From positions 1-64,000 of the forward strand of contig JBOHME010000004.1 of assembly GCA_050729795.1 (NCBI GenBank): DNA of 64,000 nucleotides, written 5' to 3'. Below are positions 52,578-61,210 of this stretch, one piece after another. Each line of letters starts with the position of its first letter. The first letter of the stretch is position 1. The position numbers and the translations under genes are program-made. This DNA is from AP-15 sp050729795 (lineage in GTDB: Bacteria > Pseudomonadota > Alphaproteobacteria > ATCC43930 > CGMCC-115725). Under the pieces are notes generated by a model, which was given only the letters and a program-made list of their open reading frames with translations, was not told the DNA's origin and did no database searches.

Positions 52578-53798
52578 ATGCGGATTTTCTTTGTCTGTCA
52601 GCGCGTCCCGTTTCCGCCGGACCGCGGCGACAAGATTACGACCTTCAACGAAATTCGCCACCTGTCGGCGACGCACGAGGTTCACGTGTTTTGCCTCGGC
52701 GACGGGGTGCGCGATCTCGACAATCTGCCCGGGCTGCAGCCCTATGTGAGAAGCGTCACCGCGGTTCCGGTGCGTGCGCGAATGAGCCGCCTGCGCGCGC
52801 TCGGTGCACTGGTGCGCGGCCGGCCATTGTCGGTGGCCGCGTTCGACGAGGTAGCGCTGCACCGGGCGATCATCGCGAAATACGAGGAAGGCGCACCGGA
52901 CCTGATCATCGTCTTCAGCAGCAACGTCGCCCAATATGCCGAGCATTTTCCTGGTGTGCCGCGGATCATGCAGTTCCAGGAGCTCGACTCGTCGAAATGG
53001 TTGCAATACGCGCGGCGCTCGACAATTCCAGTGCGCTGGATCTATCGGTCCGAGGCAAAACGCCTGCACGCCTATGAGGGGCGTATCGCGCGTCGCTTTA
53101 CCCGGGCGACGGTCTGCACCGCGGCCGAGAAACGCGACTTCGAGCGGACCTTTCCGGGGGTCGCGGTCGCGCTCGTCGGCAACGGCGTCGATCTCGAATA
53201 TTTCCGCTCCTCGGGAGAGACAAAACGCCCCGGTTCGATCGTGTTCACCGGGGTGATGGACTATCTGCCCAATATCGATGCCGTTACATGGCTCTGCGAC
53301 GCGATCCTGCCTGCGGTCCAGGCGCAGATTCCCGAGGCTACACTGACCATTTGCGGCAACCGCCCGACCGCGGCAGTACGCCGGCTGGCCAGTCGAAAAG
53401 GTGTCACGGTCACCGGTTGGGTGCCTGACATCCGGCCCTATCTCGATCGGGCGGAGGTGTTCGCGGCGCCCTTGCGGTTGGCACGCGGGATCCAGAACAA
53501 GGTGCTCGAGGCGCTGGCCATGGGTCTGCCTTGCGTCGTCTCGACCGCCGCCTGGCGCGGCACCGCGATCGCCGAAGGTGCCGGCATCCTGGTGAGCGAC
53601 GACAGCCGCGAATTCGCTGGGCAAATCGTGCATTTGCTCGACAACAGCGCGTTTCGCGGCGAGATCGCCGGCAAAGCACGCGGCGCTGTCGAGGTGAAAT
53701 ACGACTGGGCGACCCAGCTCGCCGCGTTCGATGAAGTCATCAATGCGGTGACGGCGCTGCCCCCCGGGCTCTCCCGTTTTGGTGCGAGGCCCCGCTAA
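52578..53798 (+). CDS. Glycosyltransferase, PEP-CTERM/XrtA-associated (TIGR03087 type)
   Basis: 406 residues, GT-B fold with GT4-type C-terminal half. The opening FFVCQRVPFPPDRGDKITTF is highly typical of TIGR03087 proteins, which sit in exosortase A exopolysaccharide loci. Later blocks are VALVGNGVDLEYF, VFTGVMDYLPNIDAV and RLARGIQNKVLEALAMGLP. It probably adds a sugar to an exopolysaccharide or lipid-linked intermediate at the cytoplasmic membrane. No exosortase gene is in the window, but a PEP-CTERM protein is encoded at 61.2-61.9 kb. Confidence 0.85.
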   Translation: MRIFFVCQRVPFPPDRGDKITTFNEIRHLSATHEVHVFCLGDGVRDLDNLPGLQPYVRSVTAVPVRARMSRLRALGALVRGRPLSVAAFDEVALHRAIIAKYEEGAPDLIIVFSSNVAQYAEHFPGVPRIMQFQELDSSKWLQYARRSTIPVRWIYRSEAKRLHAYEGRIARRFTRATVCTAAEKRDFERTFPGVAVALVGNGVDLEYFRSSGETKRPGSIVFTGVMDYLPNIDAVTWLCDAILPAVQAQIPEATLTICGNRPTAAVRRLASRKGVTVTGWVPDIRPYLDRAEVFAAPLRLARGIQNKVLEALAMGLPCVVSTAAWRGTAIAEGAGILVSDDSREFAGQIVHLLDNSAFRGEIAGKARGAVEVKYDWATQLAAFDEVINAVTALPPGLSRFGARPR

Positions 53799-53851
53799 AG
53801 CCGCACTCGGATCCCCGGCGCCGGCGGACGCGGCGCGACGGACGATCCCGC

Positions 53852-54163
53852 CTACTCGCGCAAAGGCGGGTTCAGCTTGCCGAATGGACCAAGATAGAGT
53901 TCGCAGCGGCCGGTCGCCGCGACGATCTGGCCGGGCGCTGCCTCCAGCGCTTTTACCACCTGCAGCTTGTAAGGGGTGGCGCACATCTGTTCTGCGAGCA
54001 GCTGGGCAACGCGCGGGTCGTAATTGTTGAACGCGGCGAATTCGGGCGGTAGCGGCCCCGCCGGCTGCTGCCCGCTGACCCCGAACGCCTCCTTGACCGG
54101 GATCGCCGGCGTGCAGCCCGCAGCGAGCAAACCGATCAGGGCGAGAGCTGGCAATATTCGCAT
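53852..54163 (-). CDS. Putative lipoprotein of unknown function
   Basis: 103 residues from the ATG at 54163 (or 107 from 54175). A short signal peptide ends in the lipobox LAAGC, with the lipidated Cys at residue 17. The mature part has an alanine/proline-rich linker and then a compact region with two cysteines (MCATPY, GRCELY). The family is not recognised; an outer-membrane or periplasmic anchor is inferred. It ends 53 bp from the convergent glycosyltransferase gene and lies upstream of nothing on its strand. Confidence 0.7.
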   Translation of the reverse strand: MRILPALALIGLLAAGCTPAIPVKEAFGVSGQQPAGPLPPEFAAFNNYDPRVAQLLAEQMCATPYKLQVVKALEAAPGQIVAATGRCELYLGPFGKLNPPLRE

Positions 54164-54243
54164 GACGGGGTCCATCGGGGTGGCTGCGCCAAGTGTGCCG
54201 GGCGAGCTGGCCCCGCGCAACCATCGTTATTGCCCGCGGTGCT

Positions 54244-55398
54244 TCACACTCCCGCCGGTGCGATAGTCTCTGGGGCCAGCACGCGAGTCCATTCGTCGCG
54301 AACCATCGGCTCGCGCTCGCTGGCGAGCCGCCCGGCGCGCTCGGCCCGAAATCGCCGCGGGGCGGTCAGCCGGCCGAACGCCCAGACCGCGCCGGCGCGG
54401 ACCAGCGGGGCTGCGTCGTCGAGGCAATGCCGGGCTGCACCGATCAACTGCTCGTCGCCGGGCCGGCCATTGCCGATCGCGATCAGGACGTTGCGGAGAA
54501 ACCGATCGCGACCGATGCGTTTGACCGGCGAGCCCGAAAACAGGCGGCGGAACGCGGCATCGTCGAGTGCCGCGAGATCGGCGAGAAGCGGTGCCGTCAG
54601 CTCGGCCCGCGGCAAAAAATCGGGCTCGTGCGCGGCCCGGGCGAATTTGTTCCACGGGCAGACTGCGAGGCAATCGTCGCAGCCATAGATGCGGTTGCCG
54701 ATCGCCGCGCGGAATTCGGCCGGGATCATCCCCTTGTGCTCGATCGTCAGATACGAGATGCAGCGCCGCGCGTCGAGCCGATGGGCCGCCGGGAAAGCCG
54801 CGGTCGGGCAGGCATCGAGGCAGCGTCGGCACGAGCCGCAATGATCGCGCTCGGCTGGGTCGGGTTCGAGCGCCAGGCTCAAATAGATTTCGCCAAGAAA
54901 CAGCCACGAGCCAAAATCTCGCGAGACGAGGTTGGTATGCTTGCCCTGCCAGCCGATCCCGGCCTGCTGCGCCAGCGGCTTTTCCATGACCGGTGCGGTA
55001 TCGACAAAGAGCTTCAGCGCGCCCGGCCATCGCCCGTCGATCCATCGAGCCAAAACCTTGAGCCGGCGCTTCAGCGTGTCGTGATAGTCGCGGCCGCGCG
55101 CATAGACCGAGACCGTGCCGTGCTCGGGGTCGCCGGCCGCCCCCAGCGGATCGTCGTCGGGCGCATAGTTGACGCCCAGCACAACCACGGTGCGGGCGTC
55201 TGGCCACAGCGTCTGCGGGTCGCCGCGCCGCTCGGCACTGCCGGCGAGCCAGCCCATGTCGCCGTGATAGCCACGCGCGATAAATTCGCGCAGCCCGGTG
55301 CGCGCCGCGTCGTCGAGATGTGCTGTGGCGAAGCCGACCGCGTCGAAACCGATGGCGAGCGCCTGATCGCGGATCGCCTCGCGGATCGGATCGACCAT
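54244..55398 (-). CDS. queG: Epoxyqueuosine reductase
   Basis: 384 residues. QueG reduces epoxyqueuosine to queuosine in tRNA, using cobalamin and two 4Fe-4S clusters. The cluster ligands are in CGSCRRCLDACPT and CDDCLAVCPWNKF; VNYAPDDDPL and GKHTNLVSRDFGSWLFLGEI are family blocks. The C-terminus carries a HEAT-like segment (AIGNGRPGDEQLIGAARHCL). The start at 55398 fits the family; the longer frame to 55488 overlaps queF coding and is not used. It is the third gene of the tgt-queF-queG operon. Confidence 0.93.
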   Translation of the reverse strand: MVDPIREAIRDQALAIGFDAVGFATAHLDDAARTGLREFIARGYHGDMGWLAGSAERRGDPQTLWPDARTVVVLGVNYAPDDDPLGAAGDPEHGTVSVYARGRDYHDTLKRRLKVLARWIDGRWPGALKLFVDTAPVMEKPLAQQAGIGWQGKHTNLVSRDFGSWLFLGEIYLSLALEPDPAERDHCGSCRRCLDACPTAAFPAAHRLDARRCISYLTIEHKGMIPAEFRAAIGNRIYGCDDCLAVCPWNKFARAAHEPDFLPRAELTAPLLADLAALDDAAFRRLFSGSPVKRIGRDRFLRNVLIAIGNGRPGDEQLIGAARHCLDDAAPLVRAGAVWAFGRLTAPRRFRAERAGRLASEREPMVRDEWTRVLAPETIAPAGV

Positions 55399-55405
55399 CG
55401 TGGGT

Positions 55406-55864
55406 TCAGCCGCGGCCGCGATAGGGTGCGACCCCGGGATCGGGAAGCCACAGCCCGGCGGGTGGGTCGCTCGTCTGATAGAAGACATCGATCGGGATGC
55501 CGCCGCGCGGGTACCAGTAGCCGGCGATGCGCAGCCAGCGCGGTGCCAGCGCCGCGATCAGCCGGCGAGCGATGCCGAGCGTGCACTCCTCGTGAAACGC
55601 CGCGTGATTGCGAAAGCTGCCGAGATAGAGCTTTAGCGATTTGCTTTCGAGTATCGTCGCTTCGGGCACGTAGTCGAGGACGAGATGCGCAAAATCGGGC
55701 TGACCGGTGACCGGGCACAGCGAGGTGAATTCGGCGCAGGTGAAGCGCACCAGATAGGCAAGACCAGGATGCGGGTTCTCTACGGTTTCGAGCAGCGCCT
55801 CGTCCGGCGATTGTGGCAGCGGCGTCGGCCGCCCGAGCTGGGTCAGGACCGGTTTTCCGGCCAT
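55406..55864 (-). CDS. queF: NADPH-dependent 7-cyano-7-deazaguanine reductase, unimodular type
   Basis: 152 residues; it reduces preQ0 to preQ1, a queuosine precursor. The QueF motif is EFTSLCPVTGQPDFAH, with catalytic C50 and D57, and KSLKLYLGSFRNHAAFHEE is the substrate and NADPH region. Length identifies the short, unimodular YkvM-like form. Its start lies 22 bp inside the tgt 3' end; the stop is 7 bp before the queG start. Confidence 0.95.
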   Translation of the reverse strand: MAGKPVLTQLGRPTPLPQSPDEALLETVENPHPGLAYLVRFTCAEFTSLCPVTGQPDFAHLVLDYVPEATILESKSLKLYLGSFRNHAAFHEECTLGIARRLIAALAPRWLRIAGYWYPRGGIPIDVFYQTSDPPAGLWLPDPGVAPYRGRG

Positions 55865-56985
55865 TCGTCCCTCGCCTGCCGCGGTCCGGTCTGCCCTGCG
55901 GCAAAGGCCGCCGCAAAATCCGTCAGCCCGCCCGCCTCGATCGCATCGCGCATCCCGGCCATCAGATCGGCATAATAGCGCAGATTGTGCCGGGTCAGCA
56001 GCATCGCACCGAGGATCTCGCCGCAGCGGCAGAGGTGGTGCAGATAGGCGCGGCTGTAGCCGGTGCAAGCCGGACAGCGGCACTCGGGGTCGAGCGGCGC
56101 CGGATCATCGGCGTGGCGCGCATTGCGCAGGTTCAGCGGGCCATGGCGGGTGAAGGCCTGCGCGGTGCGCCCCGAGCGGGTCGGCAATACGCAGTCGAAC
56201 ATGTCGATGCCGCGCATGACTGCACCGACGAGATCGGCCGGCTTGCCGACCCCCATCAGATAGCGCGGCCGCTCCGGCGGCAGCCCTGGCACGGTCGCGT
56301 CGAGGATGTCGAACATGACCGCCTGGCCCTCGCCGATCGCGAGCCCGCCGACCGCGTAGCCATCAAACCCGATCTCGATCAGCCGGGCCGCCGAGCGCTG
56401 GCGCAGGTCGTGATGCACGCCGCCCTGGACGATGCCGAAAATCCCGCGGCCCGGCCGCTCGACAAAGCGCTGCCGCGAGCGCAGCGCCCAGCGCAGCGTC
56501 AATTCCAGCGATTGCTCGACCGCCGGGTAGGGCGACGGGTAGGGGGTGCATTCGTCGAGCACCATCGTCACATCGGCGCCGAGCAGATGCTGGATCTCGA
56601 CCGATCGCTCCGGTGTCAAAAGGTGCCGGCTGCCGTCGAGATGAGAGCGGAAGGCAACGCCGTCCTCGCCGATCTTGCGCAGCTGCGCAAGCGACATGAT
56701 TTGAAAGCCGCCGGAATCGGTCAGAATGGCGTGGGGCCAGTTCATAAAGCGGTGCAGGCCGCCGAGCACGGCAACCCGCTCCGCCCCCGGCCGCAGCATC
56801 AGATGATAGGTGTTGCCGAGCAGGATTTGCGCGCCGCTGGCAGCGACATCTTCGGGGGTCATCGCCTTGACCGTGGCAGCGGTGCCGACCGGCATAAACG
56901 CCGGGGTGTCGATCCCGCCATGAGCGGTCATCAGCCGGCCGCGCCGTGCGGCACCATCGCGCGCCAGCACCGTGAAGCCGATCAT
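55843..56985 (-). CDS. tgt: tRNA-guanine transglycosylase
   Basis: 380 residues; it exchanges guanine-34 for preQ1 in GUN-anticodon tRNAs. The nucleophile/acid region is visible in ILTDSGGFQIMSLAQLRKI, with GGLAIGEGQAVMFDIL as the later block; the zinc site is CRCPACTGYSRAYLHHL, with a late His. The start at 56985 opens MIGFTVLARDGAARRG, the family N-terminus. First gene of the queuosine operon. Confidence 0.95.
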   Translation of the reverse strand: MIGFTVLARDGAARRGRLMTAHGGIDTPAFMPVGTAATVKAMTPEDVAASGAQILLGNTYHLMLRPGAERVAVLGGLHRFMNWPHAILTDSGGFQIMSLAQLRKIGEDGVAFRSHLDGSRHLLTPERSVEIQHLLGADVTMVLDECTPYPSPYPAVEQSLELTLRWALRSRQRFVERPGRGIFGIVQGGVHHDLRQRSAARLIEIGFDGYAVGGLAIGEGQAVMFDILDATVPGLPPERPRYLMGVGKPADLVGAVMRGIDMFDCVLPTRSGRTAQAFTRHGPLNLRNARHADDPAPLDPECRCPACTGYSRAYLHHLCRCGEILGAMLLTRHNLRYYADLMAGMRDAIEAGGLTDFAAAFAAGQTGPRQARDEWPENRS

Positions 56986-57225
56986 CGGCGGCCTTGCCGC
57001 ATTTTCGCTCCTCGCCGCCGTTTGATCGATTACCGCGACGATCCTGCGGCACCACCCGCGCCCGGGCAAGACGGGTCGCATCTCGGCGGCGCGAAGCGAG
57101 TGGCTGTCGCGGCGACCCCGGCCACGCTAATCTCGACCATCGGCACGCAGAGACGGCTGCATGAAGAGCGGCGCGGGCAGAGCGCATCGGGTGTCTCTAC
57201 TGGTGCAGCAATCGCGGGGGCGATC

Positions 57226-58200
57226 GTGAGAGCGCTGTTTCTCGGGACCTTTGCCGCCTCGCAGGCGGAGCGGATCAGCGGTCACATCGAGAGCGAGCTC
57301 GTCACCGAAATCGTCGCCGATGAGCACGACCGGCCTCGGCTTGCCGCAGCACTCGCCGCCGCCGACATCGTGCTGACCGGGGCGTGGTCCGCCGGGCTGC
57401 CGTCAGCGCCGCGGTTGCGGCTGTTGCAGGTGCCGCTCGCCGGCACCGATGCGATCGAGATCGCAGCACTGCCCAAGGGGGTGACGCTGTGCAACGCCTA
57501 TGGCCACGAGGCTGCGCTCGGCGAGTTCGCGATCATGGCGATGCTGGCCTGGCGGCATCGCCTGTTCGAGATCGCCGGCTCGTTCCGTGCCGGTTCTTGG
57601 CGCTGGAGCCCGCTCACCGGCGGCCCGTTGCGCGGCGAGATCGCCGGGCAGACGGTCGGCATTGTCGGGCTCGGCCATATTGGTCGCGAGGTCGCCTGGC
57701 GCGCCGCAGCATTCGGCTGCCGGGTGCTCGCCGCCAACCGTACCCTGCGCGCGCCGTCCGGCGCGGTCGAGCGGGTCTATCCACTCCCGGAGCTCGACCG
57801 GATGCTCGGGCAGTCCGACATTGTCGTTTTGAGCTGCGCATTGACGCCGCAGACCCGCGGGCTGTTCGATGCAGAGCGGCTCGCGGCGATGAAGCCCGGC
57901 GCCTTTCTGATCAATCTGGCGCGCGGCCCGGTCGCCGACGAAGATGCGCTCTATTCGGCACTGCACGATGGCGTGATCGGCGGCGCGGCGCTCGACACCT
58001 GGTGGCGCTATCCATCGGCGGCTGAGCCCGAACCACCGCCCTCGCGGCACCCGTTCCACGAATTGCCCAATGTGGTGATGACGCCGCACTGCTCGCCTTG
58101 GACCGAGGGTACCGTAGAACGCCGCTCGCGCGATGTCGCCCGCAACATCGACCGCTTCGTGCGCGGCGAGCCGCTCGAAAATGTTGTCGCCGTGACCTGA
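57226..58200 (+). CDS. D-isomer-specific 2-hydroxyacid dehydrogenase family protein
   Basis: 324 residues. The NAD-binding motif is GIVGLGHIGREVAWRA, the catalytic Arg is in INLARGPVADEDAL, and the catalytic His in MTPHCSPWTEG. Reading starts at GTG 57226 after a G-rich stretch; the upstream open frame is antisense to tgt and is disregarded. The substrate (hydroxypyruvate, glyoxylate or other 2-oxoacid) cannot be told from sequence. The amidase gene follows 10 bp later, so the two may be a catabolic pair. Confidence 0.83.
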   Translation: MRALFLGTFAASQAERISGHIESELVTEIVADEHDRPRLAAALAAADIVLTGAWSAGLPSAPRLRLLQVPLAGTDAIEIAALPKGVTLCNAYGHEAALGEFAIMAMLAWRHRLFEIAGSFRAGSWRWSPLTGGPLRGEIAGQTVGIVGLGHIGREVAWRAAAFGCRVLAANRTLRAPSGAVERVYPLPELDRMLGQSDIVVLSCALTPQTRGLFDAERLAAMKPGAFLINLARGPVADEDALYSALHDGVIGGAALDTWWRYPSAAEPEPPPSRHPFHELPNVVMTPHCSPWTEGTVERRSRDVARNIDRFVRGEPLENVVAVT

Positions 58201-58210
58201 AGGAAAGCCC

Positions 58211-59683
58211 ATGACCGACGAGATCGCCTTTCTGCCGGCGACCCGATTGCTGGCGCGCTATCGCGACAAGACGCTGTCGCCGGTCGAGGTTGCGGCGGAA
58301 ACGCTGCAGCGGCTCGAACGCCATGAGGGGGCGGTGAACGCCTTTGTGCTCTACGACCGGGAAGCGGCGATGGCGGCGGCGCGGGCTTCGGAAGAGCGCT
58401 GGCGCAGGGGCGCGCCGCAAGGCCTGCTCGATGGCGTGCCGGTGGCGATCAAGGATACGGTGCTGACCCGGGGCTGGCCGCGGCTCATTGGCTCGCGCAC
58501 GATCGACCCGAACCAGGTCTGGGACGAGGACTCGCCGGTCACAGCCAAGCTGCGGGCGCATGGCGCGGTGCTGTTCGGCAAGACCACGACCCCGGAATTC
58601 GGCTGGAAGCCCTTGACCGATTCGCCGCTCTGCGGGATCACCCGCAACCCGTGGAACCTCGAACGCACCCCGGGCGGGTCGAGCGGCGGCAGCGCCGTCG
58701 CGGTGCTGTCCGGGGTGTGTCCGCTGGCGGTCGGCACCGACGCCGGCGGCTCGATCCGCATCCCGGCATCATTCTGCGGCATCTTCGGACTGAAGCCGAC
58801 CTTTGGCCGGGTCGCGGTCTATCCGCCCTCGGCGTTTGGCGATGTCGCTCATGTCGGGCCGATGGCGCGTCATGTCGAGGATGTCGCACTGATGCTCGAC
58901 GTGATCAAGGGGCCGGATTCACACGACTGGGGGAGCCTGCCCGATGACGGCATCGACTACCGGCTGCGGGTGCGCGAGGGCGGATTGCAAGGCCGGCGTG
59001 TGGCCTTGTCGCCGACCCTCGGTCTCGCCGAGCCCGAGCCGGCGGTGCGCAGCGCGGTCGAGCGCGCGGCCGAGATGTTCCGCAGCCTCGGCGCCGTTGT
59101 CGAGCCGGCCGATCCGTTCCCGCAATCGCCGCGCGGGATTTTCGAGCCGCTGGCACTCGCCGCGTTCTGGGCGCTGCTGCGCAGTCTGCCGGCCGAGGCG
59201 GCGGCGGTCATGGATCCGGGCCTTGTCGCCCTTTGCCGCCGCGGCGAAGCGGTGACGCAGGAGCAATATGTCGAAGCGATTACGCGCCGCGCCGCGCTGG
59301 GCCAGGCGATGCGGCAATTCTTCGACCGCTACGACCTCTTGTTGTCGCCGACGATGCCAATCCCGGCCGCCTATGCCGAGCCGCGCGACGACGATCTGCC
59401 CAACCCGAACAATTTCCCGAGCTGGATGCCCTATACGGCGCCCTTTAATTTGACGAAGAACCCCTCGGCATCGATCCCGTGCGGGATGGCCGATGGCCTG
59501 CCGGTGGGGCTGCAGGTGACCGGTCCGCTCTATGGCGATCTCGCCGTATTGCAGGCCTGCCGGGCTTATGAAGACGCGGCTGGGGCGACATGGCCCGGTG
59601 CACAGCTGGCAAATTGCCTGGCGCAGATCGCGTCCGCCGCCGATGCCGCGGTCAAAGCCAAGGAATGGACAAAGGCGCGGTGA
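58211..59683 (+). CDS. Amidase signature family protein
   Basis: 490 residues. The Ser-cisSer-Lys triad is complete: K81 in PVAIKD, the Ser pair in TPGGSSGGSAVAVLSG (about 157-158) and nucleophile S181 in GTDAGGSIRIPASFCG. The protein is longer than GatA only in its C-terminal half and has no gatB/gatC neighbours, so it is a free amidase rather than part of the tRNA amidotransferase. The substrate is unknown. The ATG is 10 bp after the dehydrogenase stop with aagga at good distance. Confidence 0.88.
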   Translation: MTDEIAFLPATRLLARYRDKTLSPVEVAAETLQRLERHEGAVNAFVLYDREAAMAAARASEERWRRGAPQGLLDGVPVAIKDTVLTRGWPRLIGSRTIDPNQVWDEDSPVTAKLRAHGAVLFGKTTTPEFGWKPLTDSPLCGITRNPWNLERTPGGSSGGSAVAVLSGVCPLAVGTDAGGSIRIPASFCGIFGLKPTFGRVAVYPPSAFGDVAHVGPMARHVEDVALMLDVIKGPDSHDWGSLPDDGIDYRLRVREGGLQGRRVALSPTLGLAEPEPAVRSAVERAAEMFRSLGAVVEPADPFPQSPRGIFEPLALAAFWALLRSLPAEAAAVMDPGLVALCRRGEAVTQEQYVEAITRRAALGQAMRQFFDRYDLLLSPTMPIPAAYAEPRDDDLPNPNNFPSWMPYTAPFNLTKNPSASIPCGMADGLPVGLQVTGPLYGDLAVLQACRAYEDAAGATWPGAQLANCLAQIASAADAAVKAKEWTKAR

Positions 59684-59756
59684 TTTCGGCGTTGCATCGC
59701 CGCGCCGCCCCGCATATCTGCGGTGACGAGGAATAACGGAATGACGGGAGGGTCTG

Positions 59757-59867
59757 ATGGCCAACAAAGAGCAGAAACGGTCGAGCCGGGAAGCCAAAAA
59801 GCCCAAGCAGAAGAAGAAGGGCGCCGACAAGCGGCCGGCCGGCCAGCCGCAGGCGACCAAGCCCTGA
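59757..59867 (+). CDS. Small lysine-rich conserved peptide (36 aa)
   Basis: 36 residues beginning MANKEQKRSSREAKKPKQKK and ending ATKP, with 11 Lys and 3 Arg. gggaggg stands four bases before the ATG, one of the best Shine-Dalgarno sites in the window. Very similar short MANKEQK-type peptides are annotated in other alphaproteobacteria, which supports it being real; this similarity is from memory. The charge suggests nucleic-acid or ribosome binding, but no role is known. It is monocistronic or at the end of the amidase operon. Confidence 0.7.
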   Translation: MANKEQKRSSREAKKPKQKKKGADKRPAGQPQATKP

Positions 59868-59911
59868 TAACCCGGCAACGCAGCGGCAGGAAACGAACCT
59901 TACGTCATCGT

Positions 59912-59938
59912 GGCCGGGCCGCGCGGTTTGGCCCGGTC
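59912..59938. terminator. GC-rich hairpin between convergent genes
   Basis: ggccgggcc pairs with ggcccggtc (nine pairs including one G-T) around a 9-nt loop. It lies 45 bp after the small lysine-rich gene and 37 bp before the stop of the convergent TPR regulator. No T-run is present; a bidirectional terminator is an inference. Confidence 0.45.
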
Positions 59939-59974
59939 GATCGCCAGACGCAGGCCCGCGATCAGCAATTCGCG

Positions 59975-61210
59975 CTACCCGGCGTTGTGGAACCACGAAG
60001 CCTCGGTCATCACCTCACCGGTGAATGCGCGCAGTTGCGCGACGATCGCGTGCGCCTCGTCGAGCCGCCCCATATGCGCGTAGGCAGAAGCGAGAAACCG
60101 GTGGCTGTTCGGGTGACGCGGATGATCCTGCATCCATAAGAGCAGGTTCCGCTCGGCCTCGGCAAACTGCCGTTTGAAGAAATTCGCCACGCCGAGCACA
60201 TGAAAATGGCCGCCGAGCCGGTTGCGGGGGCTCAGCCGCAGCGACGTCTCGACATGCGCGATCGCCCGGTCGGCGTCGCCGGCCCACAGCCCGATGACCC
60301 CGCTGATAAACCAGCCACGCGCGTAATTGGGGTTGAGCACAAGCGCGCGGTCGGCCAGGGTGAGCATCGTCGCAATGTCTTCGCCGAGTGGTGCGAGCGC
60401 ATAGGCTGGCTCGGCCAATACCGCGGGATCATCGCCGCCGACGTGCAGCGCTCGATGCGCGCGCTCGACCGCCGTCTCGCGCGCCACCCGCGCATCCTCG
60501 ACCCAGCCATTGGCGATCAGCTGCATCGGCAAATAGGCGGCGAGCGCCAGCGCCGGGCCGAAATCGGGGTCACGCGCGATCGCCTGCTCGAACAATGCCA
60601 GCGCCCGGATCGCGGCCTCTCTTTCAAACGAAAAGCAATCCGCCAATCCGCGCAGATAAAGATCGTAGGCGGTCAGGTCATGCATCGGCCGGGTCTGCGC
60701 GCGGCGGATCTCGATCGTCTCAAGCGCCGCTTCAATGGCGGCAGCCACGCTCGCCGCCACCCGGTCCTGCAGCTCGAAGACATGGTCGAGCGCGCCATCG
60801 AAATGGTCGGCCCATAAATGTGCGCCGGCGCTCGCGTCGATCAGCTGCGCGGCGATGCGCACCCGCGCCGCCGCTTTGCGCACCGAGCCCTCGACGAGAT
60901 AGCGCACGCCGAGCTCGTGGCCGATCTGCTTCACATCGATATTTTGGCCCCTATAGGCAAAGCTCGAATTGCGGGCGATAACAAACAGCCAGCGAACGCG
61001 GCTGAGCGCCGTAATGATCTCCTCCACCATGCCGTCGGCGAAATAATCCTGCGCCGGATCGTCGCTGAGATTGGTGAACGGCAATACAGCGATCGACGGC
61101 CGGCCCGGCAAGAACGAACCGGCCTCGCCCGGCGGTGCCAGCGCCACATCGATCTGGGTCACCGGTGCTGCAAACCGATAGCCGCGGCCGGAGATCGCCG
61201 AAAAACCCTG
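59975..61210 (-). CDS. 5'-truncated TPR regulator with TolB-like domain (probable pseudogene)
   Basis: About 410 residues remain. The first recognisable piece is ISGRGYRFAAPV, the wing of an OmpR-type DNA-binding domain whose first 80-90 residues are missing. Then comes a TolB/FlgO-like domain (SIAVLPFTNLSDDPAQDYFA, with DGMVEEIITALSRV and YLVEGSVRK) and at least three TPR-like repeats near the C-terminus. Intact relatives are winged-helix regulators or adenylate-cyclase-linked proteins. The open frame runs on to 61294, but there it is only antisense to the PEP-CTERM gene. No convincing start codon exists, so it is likely inactive. Confidence 0.75.
   Translation of the reverse strand, partial: QGFSAISGRGYRFAAPVTQIDVALAPPGEAGSFLPGRPSIAVLPFTNLSDDPAQDYFADGMVEEIITALSRVRWLFVIARNSSFAYRGQNIDVKQIGHELGVRYLVEGSVRKAAARVRIAAQLIDASAGAHLWADHFDGALDHVFELQDRVAASVAAAIEAALETIEIRRAQTRPMHDLTAYDLYLRGLADCFSFEREAAIRALALFEQAIARDPDFGPALALAAYLPMQLIANGWVEDARVARETAVERAHRALHVGGDDPAVLAEPAYALAPLGEDIATMLTLADRALVLNPNYARGWFISGVIGLWAGDADRAIAHVETSLRLSPRNRLGGHFHVLGVANFFKRQFAEAERNLLLWMQDHPRHPNSHRFLASAYAHMGRLDEAHAIVAQLRAFTGEVMTEASWFHNAG

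Noticed and set aside
55813..57225. Upstream half of a 795-codon plus-strand frame ending at 58200
   Set aside because: Antisense to tgt and queF; only the part from the GTG at 57226 is a hydroxyacid dehydrogenase.
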